Assembly: GCF_000006405.1 (NCBI RefSeq) | Contig: NW_003214886.1 | Span: forward strand, 50,540-89,290 | Source of the DNA: Perkinsus marinus ATCC 50983 | Lineage: Eukaryota > Perkinsozoa > Perkinsida > Perkinsidae | DNA: 38,751 nt | Reading direction: 5' to 3' | Shown here: one piece after another, positions 1 to 11,000 of the stretch | Numbering within the stretch: position 1 is the first letter of the stretch | Layout: each line of letters starts with the position of its first letter | Notes under the pieces: model-generated | Database searches by the model: none | Told to the model about the DNA's origin: nothing | What the model saw: only the letters and a program-made list of their open reading frames with translations | Position numbers and translations under genes: made by a program

Positions 1-277
1 TATTACTGAGGGGTGTGTGAGTGATGATGAAGATTTGATTGGAATTGACTGGTTCAGTGGGAGTTGATGATAAAGTGTCGTCGTCGGGACTTGAGAGTTG
101 CATAGAAGTATGCAACAGAGTAGACAAGGTGGAAAGATCGATGGGGGTGATAGCCGAGTTTGATGCTGAGTTGTCTGTAGCACGAGACCCGAAACCACTT
201 TACCCCAGTAGCACCTCCCCCGGTCGTAGCAGACGAGAATGATTTGCCATCAACCGCGAGATTACCGATTCCCTATT
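1..277 (+). CDS. C-terminal exons of an unrecognised protein (partial)
   Basis: An open frame around 75-146 (…CIEVCNRVDKVERSMG) reaches a GT donor at about 147. It joins in phase with an exon after the acceptor TGTAG at about 180 that ends in a proline-rich tail (VAPPPVVADEND…LPIPY) and a TAA stop at about 277. The implied intron is only about 34 nt, which is short even for this region. I do not recognise the family. The gene would begin outside the window. It could also be chance open frame, because no homology anchors it. Confidence 0.3.
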
Positions 278-382
278 AAGCAGCATGGAAATTCGATACC
301 GAGAAGAGAACCAATACGCCGAGTAAAACCGTAGCTCTGAATGGCTAATCGGCGCCCAATCGGCTGCGTTCAGCTCGTAGTT

Positions 383-833
383 TCACATAACAATAACTTC
401 TAGAACGCTTGCATACAAGAAGTAGCATTCAAGAGAGCTAGGACGGCAGATGACCAGTTCACAGATTCGCGAGCGAGTCGACGAGCACCAGCTTGAGAGG
501 GCACACATAGTGTACTCATCGATGCGGTACATAGTTCCAGATTCACGTGCCACTTCAAAGGGCTCACGAAAGCTTTTTCTTTCGAGCCTGTTGGAAGGAA
601 TTCTAACAGGATGGCGGCGACTTGAGCGAGTCCTGATGGTACCTCTGGTACCTGATGCTGGTGGTCTGATGCTGACGCAGCATCTTCTGGGCAAGCTGAG
701 CTTGCCAAGCTGTTTGAGCCTCGAACTTCGAGGTCATAACTGAAATCAATATGAGACTGTCGTCATTCATGACTCTAGAATTGAAGGCCCCAAGCGGGTC
801 TCGGATCAGTAGACCGTGGATAAGACGCCACAT
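383..833 (-). CDS. Possible exons of an unrecognised small basic protein
   Basis: The minus strand shows short open stretches with gene-like composition. One reads MWRLIHGLLIRDP, followed by a Q/A-rich stretch (FEAQTAWQAQLAQKMLRQHQ), and then RKSFREPFEVARESGTMYR after a GTACCAG…TTAG interval. The first has the look of a mitochondrial-type basic N-terminus. Splice phases could not be fixed and no family is recognised, so exon limits are approximate. Positions 834-1690 show nothing else convincing apart from the hairpin at 1282. Confidence 0.22.
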
Positions 834-1281
834 TCAAGTCAACGCGATCAGAGAGCGATGTCTCCTCCTTAATGCTGACCGCCTCGGAGCTACTGCTAAC
901 GCAAAGGATGGAGGGCGTGGTTGCAAACCTTTGTTCATATCATTTCTTTCATGCGTCTGCCAATGAGCAGACTTCTTTAATCAAGCCTCGATCTTGACGT
1001 CGTCAAGTTGACGACAGTCAACGTAGAACCCGTTAGGGACGCAGGAGTTATCTTCAACTGCATATTAGAGGTAGACTCGGACATCATTGCAATTTGCTTT
1101 AAAGCATTGCATTCCCAAGTTCCGCGTGAGAGAGTCCAGCGTGAGACTTCTCACGCTCTTCGAGAGCCTTCGTGCATTGCACGGAGAGTTAATCACGTGT
1201 ATCAACCAATCCCAGCGAAGAAGAAGTGACCGATGTGGCAACCTCACCGAAGTTGAATGTCTGCGGCAGTTGTCCCTGGGA

Positions 1282-1316
1282 GTAAACAACAGGCAGACAG
1301 TCTGCCTGTTGTTTAC
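1282..1316. repeat. Perfect 35-nt inverted repeat (hairpin)
   Basis: Arms of 17 nt (GTAAACAACAGGCAGAC and its exact complement) flank a single A. It would extrude or fold as an almost loop-less hairpin. It lies outside any gene I can support. Confidence 0.85.
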
Positions 1317-1690
1317 TACCGAGCAGGGTCTTTCCGAGCCCAAGTGGTCGAAAAAGGGACCAATCCAAGCTCGGATGAAAAAGTTGTATCAAAGTGATTT
1401 ACAAGTACGAGTTACAAGCACAAGTAATTCGGAACTTGACCCTGGTTGAGATTCCGAGGGCAAGGGGATTACACTGCGAGGGACGCATTTAGTAGAGCTT
1501 TGCTCGAGTGCCGAACGCAATGCACAATCTCAGCGCGTTGCGCAGCACTGATCTCGAGCTTCAAATTTCTCTGTGACTAACCAATTAACCGCGAGCGGAT
1601 TATACGCATCGTACTCGGTTTCCATCTAATTTGAGGCAGCTGGTGTGATACGAAACAAAGTGAAACATGAGAATCATTCACGTCACGTCC

Positions 1691-2434
1691 TCAGAGCTCC
1701 ACGGCGGCCTCGGCAGCTAACATCTCTCCAGCTATAGGATCTTGGACTGATTTCCTGACAGCTCCTACCACTCGATCGCCAACACACTCGGCAATGAGTT
1801 CCCCACCGAGGGACTTCTCCGCCATCACTCGTAGTCCTCTAGGAGAGCAAAACCCCGCAGTGAGGTTTTTCAAGGTGACCATGGTCCACCCTTGGCTGAG
1901 TGGTACGTTTTCGGAAAAGTCCCCACCGAGTGATCAGATCATATGTACAGTACATAATGTATTCCGACCAACTGCAAATCTCCCAATCCTCTCCGCTACC
2001 GTCTTCATGTCCACTCACGTTTCCCACGGCAATTTACTGGCTCCCGGCGGTTGATAACTTCGTCTAGTACCATCCGAAGGACTTCCTCAGCCGCTCCACC
2101 AGTACGCGGTGCTCTAGCTGCCGTCAGGGCCAGCTCAGAGAACTCGTAGCTACTGTAATGCGGTCGGCTAATTGCCGACAGTCTATGTTGGTATCAGGCT
2201 TGCAAGGTCGCTCAAGCTGAGGAAGCGAGTCAGCCTTCAGACATGGCCGGGGGATGATACCTCCCTTAGGAAGGTTTCCGGATTGTCCATTTTTGATGAC
2301 ACCTCCGAATCGAACTTGTCTCTCGCCGCTCTCATTCGTCTGGCAACTTCAACATTCGTCATGTGCGATATCTGAATTATAATACGCGCGTACAGGATAG
2401 ATAGAAGCCTCACCTTAGAATTGTCGTCAGACAT
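1691..2434 (-). CDS. Small helical protein of unknown function, 4 exons
   Basis: The start is the ATG at 2434 (MSDDNSK) in a 21-nt exon ending at 2414, followed by a GTGAGG intron. Exon 2 (ISHMTNVEVARRMRAARDKF…) is helical and charged and ends near 2270. Exon 3 (SELALTAARAPRTGGAAEEV…) ends at a GTGAGT donor. It joins in phase to the last exon (RVMAEKSLGGELIAECVGDR…AAEAAVEL), with the stop at 1691. Three of the four junction ends look canonical. The exon 2/3 phase is not resolved. The product would be about 165 residues, rich in Ala, Glu and Arg, with no signal peptide or membrane segment. I do not recognise a family. The absence of neighbours with a clear link gives no functional hint. Confidence 0.45.
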
Positions 2435-3541
2435 CGTCACTGTTCGTATGTGCCGTGTTGGTCTCACAGCCGATCGGAGGTGTATCGAGAGTCGATGAAT
2501 TAGAGGAAACTCCGTTAAAACATCTGTTGTATTATTCCAGAGAATTGAGGTTAATGTGACTCTATTTCCCTGCCACCCCTCGCATGGACTACAACTCAAT
2601 TACGCTCCGCGATTCCTTCCTCTCTTGCAGAGTATGCACCTACCACATCACAATCGACAACCACAACCTAGCCGTGGTTGAACCGCGTCCTGCCAACTTT
2701 GGCTGATTATCGTATTCAATAACTTAACGGTGAGAACTCCACCACTTCTGCATGCGTACGCTTGCAACGGTCGCCCTGGTCCTGCATGCACTTTTCCTAT
2801 CCTCAATTCTGATGTTCACTCCTCAGGAGGAGAATAGAACATTCCCGTCTAGATCCATAAATCGGAGATCCTCGACTGTCTTGCACCTCTTCCTTATCGA
2901 AGGATTGTTTTGTACCCGTCAGTCTCCTTCTTCCCCCATCACCATACGCATCTCGGTACGTCCGTCTACTGCCCCTCACATTCAGGCTAAGGCCGATCTG
3001 CGACCCTAAGTGTTCGGGTCTTCCTTATTTCCTAACCTCGTCGCATCGTGTCACGATTATCGTGTACATCAATGTCTCCTTGTGCTCCTCATGTACCCTT
3101 TTTATTCATCCATAGATGGCATGTTTATTTGCTAGTATCATCAGTTATTTCTGCCTCCCTCGCTTTTCTTGTCGCCGAGTCATCTGGGAAGGATGGCCAC
3201 ATCGTCAGGTTGCTGTGATTTGTGCGTGAAGTGTTGTGCGCAAGTTGGCCTGCACATGTGAACGGATCGACTCCGTAGGTAAAACCAGGCCAAAAGTTGA
3301 GAAGTATTCTTTCTTTCACGTCACACCGGCTACAACGTCGAGCTGCACAACGGGCAAAGGCTTGTACGACGTACAATGTACGTATACTTACAGGCCATGG
3401 GACCATCCCAGGCACTACCACTCACACATCCCCACAACACAAGACTAATCCCTACCAAGACGTCGAAACGACAAGTTCGCTGTAAGATACCAGTAATTGT
3501 AGTGGTAAAGTTATTTACGTTGGATGTGCTTACCAACCACC

Positions 3542-3626
3542 TCAGCCATTGACCTCCATCGGCTCGGCTTCATCCTCTGGTTTAATCCCAAACTCAATCT
3601 CACATGGACAATTGAATGGTGAATCC
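3542..3626 (-). CDS. Possible terminal exon with an acidic tail
   Basis: After an acceptor ending TTCAG at about 3627, the minus strand encodes DSPFNCPCEIEFGIKPEDEA and then EPMEVNG and a stop at 3542. The acidic end is typical of real C-termini, but I cannot attach it to a family or to a firm upstream exon. Open stretches up to 3931 on the same strand may belong to it. The rest of 2435-4082 holds nothing I can support. Confidence 0.28.
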
Positions 3627-4082
3627 CTGAAGTCCAGCGGTAGTTAGTTACACGTGCGTAGCACGCAGTGTCGAATAGGTAAATCTCAGGCTCCCATCCG
3701 CGACCTCGCGTAACAATGGGGAGAAGAGCTCGAGTCGCGAATCGATCGGCCATGGGCTGGGAGGGTCGACGACATTTCAAAGACACCCAGCACCATAGTG
3801 CTGGACACCAATTTGATTCGATGAACACAAGGGTGACGTGGCTTGACTTGCACGCACGTACATTCACGCAGCGGACTGTCTTGGATTTTCCCTCGACACA
3901 CTGAGTGTATCAAGCACTTGAATGCTATCACCTGGAAATATCAGAGCACGCGTGTTATCCTATACACCTGAGCCCAGTAGTGTATCAACAATCGGTCATT
4001 AGCTGCATTGATTCCGAATCAGGGCTCCGCATCCGCTAGGAATGTTTTTAGTTGCAATTTACGTAGTAACCGTCCTACAGGT

Positions 4083-6764
4083 ATGAATAAAATTATGATA
4101 TCAATATTGGTCATACTGGGAGTGAGCAGGAGCGCGAATGTGCTGTGCCCTTTTAGTAAGGGTAGTCAAGAATACGGGTACATACAAGTGAGTAAGGAGA
4201 ACAAGTAGGATCCTTGTGTGGAAACGATGTCCATCACGGCGGCTCTGTTCAGATATTTTTTTGCGGCCGTGGAAGCTGAGGAAGACCCAAAAACAGCACC
4301 CACCTTTCTGCTTCTCCAAGGAGGTCTGGGTGGGAGTAGCGTCGGACTGGCAATGGCAGAGGGGCCATGCTTTCTTTCTCCTGTGACAGGCAAGCCTGAG
4401 CTGAGCCCGTAAGGAACTGGACCATTCTTATCATCCTCGATCATTCGCTTATCATAATTCTCCCAGATATTCATGGACGCAGAAAGCCAACAGCATTTGG
4501 GTCGATGCCCCGGGACCTTCCGGCTTCAGTGAAGGACCAGTTGAACCAGACCTGAACACGGTGGTGAATTATATGTGAGTTACTCTTCGTGGGGGCGGCC
4601 TCAGGCAACTCATTCCGAGCGAGAATGTCCCGAAGCTCCTCCATGGCGAGTTCCAAGTGCCGCGTTCTACTTTCCAGGGCCGAATAACACATAGACCGCG
4701 AACGAACCTTGAGAATTTCTCGACGATGATCAATCGTGATTCCTTGCAGGGAAAAATTCGTGTCGCAGTTCTTCAAGGACCATCCAAACTTCAACACGAA
4801 GGTGCACATAGTCGGTCTCTCTGCTGCTGGTACGAAGACTCGTTATGCGTTCTGATGTTCGCCACCGACTCGGGTGCACCAAGATGTACAATCGCGTTTT
4901 CAGGTTCCATCGCTGCCATGCTGGGTTCTGCTATAGTTCGTCATAAGCTCAGGATTGACTTTAAGGGCGTTATGCTAAGCTCTCCTATTATAGGTCCCGG
5001 GGCTATGTAGGTGAATCGTTGCTGTGAATGGGACAGGTGTTTGTGTTTTCAGTGCTAGAGGATGTGTAACAATGGCGAAAAGCCTTCTACCGCCGGGGAA
5101 GTTCGATGAACTGCTTTAGCAACTTGCTATTGATGTTTCTCTTCAGAGTTGCAGAGATTACTAAAGACTTGGGGGAGTGTGAACATTGGATTTCTGAGTG
5201 CAATGTCGGATATGCTCCGCAAGACCGTAGGGCAGTACTTGACGATCAATACCTAGTGTCTCTTTTCCTTCGGGCAGTGCCGATCTGGCATTGCGTCGAT
5301 AGCGCGTTTCACTGTAATGTGTCGCTCAGTCATGTGCAAGAAAGCTGTGGAATATTGCGAAAAAGCCCTTCTCAAGCCCGTTATCGAGAGTGGGAAGAGT
5401 GTGTAAGCAAAATGGAGAGCGAATTGCCTATATCGCTCAAACCCCGTCTAACACTCTGTGTCTGTTAACGTTATCTCGGCTTTCCATTCCTCTATTTCGA
5501 CAGTTGAGCCAATGTCCTCAGGTACGATGTGCGTGCAACCCCAGGAAACGAGAAAAAATATTACAAACTACGTGTTGGAGATGTAAGAGATAACAACCGT
5601 GGTTAGATCACTACTAATATCTCGACCAACAGTGCTAACTCATGAGGCGACTACATGTCATAATTTACGACATACGTTTTTTAAAGTCACTGGCCGAAAC
5701 TATCGAGACCCGACTGCAGCGGGATATCAAATTGTTTTCAACTCTAGGTCGCGAAGTTCTTCAACAAGCCAGAAGTTAAGGCGCAGTTAGGTGTCACGAA
5801 AAAATGGAGCGACACGAATATTGCAGTAGGTCTCAATTTGGTGTGTGGATAAGGATATATGGCCTTTACTAGGTTTTGAAAGCCTTCCATAAGTACGGCG
5901 CTTATGATACAACTGAGTTCGTCAATCATCTCCTCGATGAAGGTCTGAAAGTGAGAAGCTCTCCGAAACAAGCTTCGGTCATGACGAGATATTTCGGGGC
6001 TAGAAATCGCTGTGAACGGCCCATCCGAGTCTCAGAGTCGAGTGGATTCAGTCCACTTAGCATAGTGATCTCCGGAGCATAGGTCAATGCCTCGATGGTA
6101 CTCGGTGATTGAGAGTGCTGTTCGGCATCTTTAAGTGCTACGAGACAGCGAATGTGTGCGTCTCGAACTCCAGCTCTAGCTGCTCTAGCTCCTCTCCTTG
6201 AAATCTAGTAGAATATGATTGGCAACGAACCGATCATCACTGCCTGCACTTCACCAGGTGTTGGTTGTCCATGGTGAGCAAGACTACATCACTAATGCCA
6301 TCGGAGCACTAAATTGGATGGTCACCTTGAAAGGAATGTTCAACTACGGAGATATTCTGCAGAAAACTCCGTTCAAAACCATCGAGGTATCGTCTATCTA
6401 TTTTTCCGGAGTGTTACTCATCGCCTACTGGATATTCAGTACAAGGTGTCCGGCGTATTGGGAAAGATCAAATTTTCACAGTATACAAACGGGGCGAAGC
6501 TGGCATTCATTAAGGTGAGCTCAAACGGAGTGTATTATGAACAGCCTGACAATCACAGATTGTAATTCACATCTCTTGTTGCCTGCTCTGTCTGTTAATG
6601 TTTTTGTGATGCAGACCATAATAGCAAGTATCATTGACCTTAAGGCTACAATGTTCGAAGCTAGCTCATTCATTCAGGTCATCGAGGCAGGGCATTCCTT
6701 CGCACTCAACCAGCCAAAGGGGATACAGGCAGCTTTTGAGGCCTTCTTGTCGGGACAAATCTAA
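4083..6764 (+). CDS. Serine carboxypeptidase (peptidase family S10), secreted or lysosomal
   Basis: Removes C-terminal residues from peptides. The start at 4083 gives a hydrophobic signal peptide (MNKIMISILVILGV). Exons found: 4083-4204, 4253-4408, 4467-4574, 4750-4829, 4904-5006, 5053-5100, 5147-5204, about 5341-5400, then exons carrying YDVRATPGN, FNKPEVKAQLGV, FHKYGAYDTTEF, VLVVHGEQDYITN, VLGKIKF and the last, VIEAGHSFALNQP, with the stop at 6762-6764. Introns are mostly 46-175 nt GT-AG. Family landmarks in order are the oxyanion segment LLLQGGLGGSS (family GGPGCSS), WVDAPGPSGFS (family VDQPVGTGFS), the nucleophile box VGLSAAG (family GESYAG), catalytic Asp in GEQDYITN and catalytic His in AGHSF. 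The middle exon around 5205-5340 is uncertain. The nucleophile box and the Cys of GCSS differ from the norm, so specificity may differ. Confidence 0.88.
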
Positions 6765-6819
6765 GAGAGCTCATCTCCGGCCTCTTCCGCCTTATTTTTC
6801 CGTAGAAGAAACTTCTCTC

Positions 6820-6825
6820 AATAAA
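6820..6825 (+). promoter_or_regulatory. AATAAA, possible poly(A) signal of the carboxypeptidase gene
   Basis: An AATAAA hexamer lies 56 nt after the stop of the carboxypeptidase. The placement fits a polyadenylation signal, but use of this hexamer in this organism is unknown. Confidence 0.3.
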
Positions 6826-8037
6826 GGCGCCTCATCATATTTTAATACGAGTTGAGAAGGGATCATAGCCCGGATGTAATCTGGCTGATTTTGGCGATAT
6901 CTATAGATTTCCAGCCTGAATAGTGCTATTTATATCATATTACCAATAATTCTGTGTATACCCAATACTCAGTGTATTTTATGAAACTCGACGACGTGGG
7001 AATATCGTCTCGTTTTCATTCATCATGGTGTACACCAACTCTATCACTGTTGGTCGATACACGTCGCTGAGCTCGAGTAACGTGGGTGATCTTCATCGAT
7101 AAAGCTTTTCTCATCAGGCATTGCTCTACAGTGGAATTCGCGAGTCGTGTTGAGTGAGTGGACAGATCCGCATTAGATTTGAGACTCGGATACAGAGCTG
7201 GAATCTGGGCGTTAGAGTCTGGCAGAATATTATCTTGCCAAGCATGGAACCGAAAACCTCGATGTACTTGCATCAAGAATAATTCTTTATCCCGAGTTAA
7301 ATTCCGGATACGAGACACACGTCGCTCCGCTGCCAAGAGGACCTGAAGGCCACCAGTTGAGCTCAGTCTCACATCACCACATGGAACGATGAACGCAGGG
7401 CATGCGTGTTGCTAATCCGTGCCCAGCACTTGCGTCGGGAGGCGAATGCGTATGCGTTTCATGCCAGGAAGCGGAGTTTCTCTGGTCATACAGTGGCTGG
7501 GATACGGTACGTCCGAGTCGAATGGACAAATCAATACTGCAAATTTACAAACAGCGAAGCATATGCTGGGGTGGCCTAGTTGGCTCGACCGGAGAATATG
7601 ATCGTACTGAGGCATATCTTGGAGTGCCCTAGTTGGCTCGACCGGAGAATATGATCGTACTGAGGCATATCTTGGAGTGCCCTAGCTGCTCCTATCCCCC
7701 ATATGAGGGGTGAACAGCGGGAAGCTTTCCTACGTTACATTGTCACTGCGGGAGGGAATGATAACATTATTTTCTGGTGAGGTCGTTGCCGACTATGAAA
7801 GCCACACCATGATGATGCAGATCCACATGAAGAGGCTCGCTGCAACATTTACTTCGGGAGCAGCAACTGCCCGATAAGGCCACATTAACATTAACATTAA
7901 CATCCATTAGCTCTCGCTGAATCACTAATTCAGCAGTTCGTTGGTCTGAATTCAAAATCAGACCAACTACGTCCTTCAACCACCGCCCTCATTGAACACC
8001 ATAACACAACACTAATCCGTCGCTATAAGAAACCACG
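6826..8037. other. Convergent spacer between carboxypeptidase and CWC27
   Basis: The 3' ends of a + gene and a - gene face each other here. A minus-strand open frame at 7016-7372 has no recognisable domain and is not called as a gene. The only structured content is the 53-bp tandem duplication near 7575 and a short ATTAAC repeat near 7883-7906. Confidence 0.5.
7575..7685. repeat. 53-bp tandem duplication, about 2.1 copies
   Basis: The unit beginning CCTAGTTGGCTCGACCGG starts at 7575 and again at 7628, and the first five bases recur at 7681. The copies look identical, which points to a recent duplication. Confidence 0.9.
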
Positions 8038-11000
8038 TCAACGATGTTGATGATGATGCCGCCCATCTCGACGGCGATTATCATCCCTATCATCAGGCTT
8101 GGTATCTTCTCGTCGAGGCCTCTTCGACTTGTTCTCTTCTCGACGTTCCTTCGGCAGACCAGCATTGGGGTCCAAAGGGTCATAGACCTCCAACACCTTT
8201 TGGGCACGTTCCTCGTCAAGTTGATATCTACAACCACAGCAATCCAACCTGTACCCAACGACTAGGTAGTAAGAGGCAGTGTGAGAAAAATCCAACCTAA
8301 TTCGTTTCTGCCACTATCAACCTCAAGCCTAACTCCATCCTGGACATTCAAATTCGTGACGCTATCACGAATTTGAAAACGATATGCAATTTATGTAAGT
8401 ACTTACTCCTAGCCTACTTAATCCTACAGTTGTCAGGTCAAGTCTAACAAAGAGAATCCGACTGTTTCATCAAAGTACAGTTTTCATGTGATGGCCTCAA
8501 AAAGTGTTGACAATGTGATTTCTGCCCACTAAGGATGTCAAACTGATGAAATTCAAACAAGCGCGGGTAAACGGCGGGATAAATATCACTCATGTTCGCT
8601 CTCATCAGCTGCGTTGAAAAGTTTCCTCACTAATAATACAAGTTCATATACGATTTACAGTACCAATGATAATTTGCTAAACTTCCCTCCCAGAATATTT
8701 ATATTGTCACCAACATATGTGGTTGACCATGTGCATATTTTCCGACCCTGATATTGACTTCACCAAGTGAGTTCGGTTTCAACTCCTCCCCCTTACGCTC
8801 TAGTGCTATCTATAGCAAACTTGAGTCCCTTGTTCTGAGCTGAACCGTCCCGACTGTGCAACCAATTGGTCCCTCCGAAGGCATCTCCATCAACTCCCAA
8901 CGCCCCCGTATCCTCACCAAAAGCAAACTGAAGGAAAAGACATGATGAACATCCCTCCGATGATCAACTACATGGAAAATATAAGTTCAAATTCAGTGTA
9001 AAAAATAATGCATATAATCAACTGCACGTGTTGACGACATTGAGAAAATTCTGAGAAATTCTTATCGGTTTCCGTATACTCCTACCCTGAGCTATGAGAA
9101 AACTCATGAGCTCAGCTGAGAAAACCATATGTATATTCCAATACTGGAGTTTCACCCGTTTTACGTGAAGTGGCGAAAAACGCGATATTCGCGGTGATAT
9201 GCAGTAGTCATGAAATATGTTTTTCACTACTGTTTTTCATATCGCTAGGTTGAAACTCCACTCTTCAAATAAGAATCGGAAATACCACAAAACTAGGACT
9301 TCATAAAAGAGCCCCACCTGCATGGTCTCAGCTAAAGTTCCCGGCTCGGCCGTAATCGCCTCCTCATCCGCCACCCGTGCCGCCGTAGACGACGAGCCGC
9401 TGCCCCCCACAACCACTACACCATCCTCTACAACGGGTGGCGTACATATCCCATCTCAATCACCACACTGTACTCACCATCTTCTGCCCTATGATGAGAT
9501 TTCAACTCTTCCTCGTTCATGAACACATCCAGTTCTTGATACGCCTTCTTACCTCGCTTCTCCCGACGTTTATACCTACGAAAAAGGTCAATCAGCTGAA
9601 CAAAATTGAGAGGGGGAAAACAAACTTTCCCTAACCCCATAGAGCTATGCTCTTTCTCCGAACGCATGAAAACTAGGCCCGAGTGAAGCAACCATACCTT
9701 ATGGCATTACACACACTGACATGTACATAGCGACACTCATAAATGCACAAATATTATCATCCCATCGGAACGTATAATTCGGTAGGAGCAGGTTCACATG
9801 ATATCGAGTTCTCACTGACCATCTCCCCCTCCTCTACTACTTCCTAGCTCTATCAGCTATCCCCTTCGGCCCCTCCTCCCCCTTCTTAGTTGAGTCATCC
9901 ACCCGATTCACTTGCTGAAGTCAAAGTCCTATCACACACACTTTCCCATTCCCTTACCCGTATCTTTTGCCGCATCTTTTCTATCTGCTTCTTCCGCTCA
10001 AGCTCCTCCTCCCGCATAACTTTAGCCTCACTCGGAAGAATTCCTAAAATGCTCATCCCATCCCTTCACCATAGTCACCACAGACCAATTTAGCTCCAAG
10101 AAATAACGCCCCCAGGGTTTGATAACAGTGGGGAAAATTTTTCTAATGACATTCACATGGGAAACTGATTGACGAATGTGTTCCTAGCCATACGTGGAAG
10201 ATTCAAAATGAGTTCCCTACCCCCCGGGGGAATATTATAGGTTCCTGGATGATTCCCTGATAGCTACTACACCTACCAAGCCTTTCCGCTCGCTCTCGAT
10301 CGCCGTACTCAGAGCCTTCTGACTCGTCATCACTGTCATCCAAATCTTGAACTCCTCGTGACTGATAAAAACTTCAATTACAAAATTACAAGTGAGTCTT
10401 TGCGAACCCTGCCACCCATCCAACTAGAATGGATGAGGACATATGGTCAACTACATGTGTTGATGACAATGGAAAAATTCGGAGGAAATTTCGGGAATTT
10501 CCTAGAATTTGTATATACAAACTATAAAGTTCACGATAATAAAACAAAATGTATGTATAAAAGTTTGAAACACATATAAATGTGAGTATGTACAAATGTA
10601 AACTTCTATGATTAATGAGGACTCTCCTGGGCTCAGCTGAGGGAAGCGACCATATATTCCTTCTCCAACACTGGTCAATTCGAACACTATCATTATCATC
10701 ATAGCCATTCCAGTATATCCCTCCTCACCTTCTGGAGCATCTTAGCTCTTCGAGCCGCCGCCGCTTTCGAAGAAGCTTCCTTATGAACCACTCGAGTTGC
10801 CTCATCCAACTTAGCCGTTTGGGAGAGTAGCTGAGCATCTCCACCATCATGTGCACTCTTAACTTTCACCGCTATACGTTTCTCATTTCCTACAGAGGAA
10901 AATACCCCCACCCTGGATCGAACTCACGACCTCCCGCTTACCATCATCGCCGCCTTCGCTTTCGCTACTACTGCTTTCTTCATCTTCAAAGCTCAGCAGA

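Noticed and set aside
7016-7372. 118-codon minus-strand frame as a gene
   Set aside because: No recognisable domain, no clear splice partners and a His/Arg-rich mixed composition. It lies in a convergent spacer.
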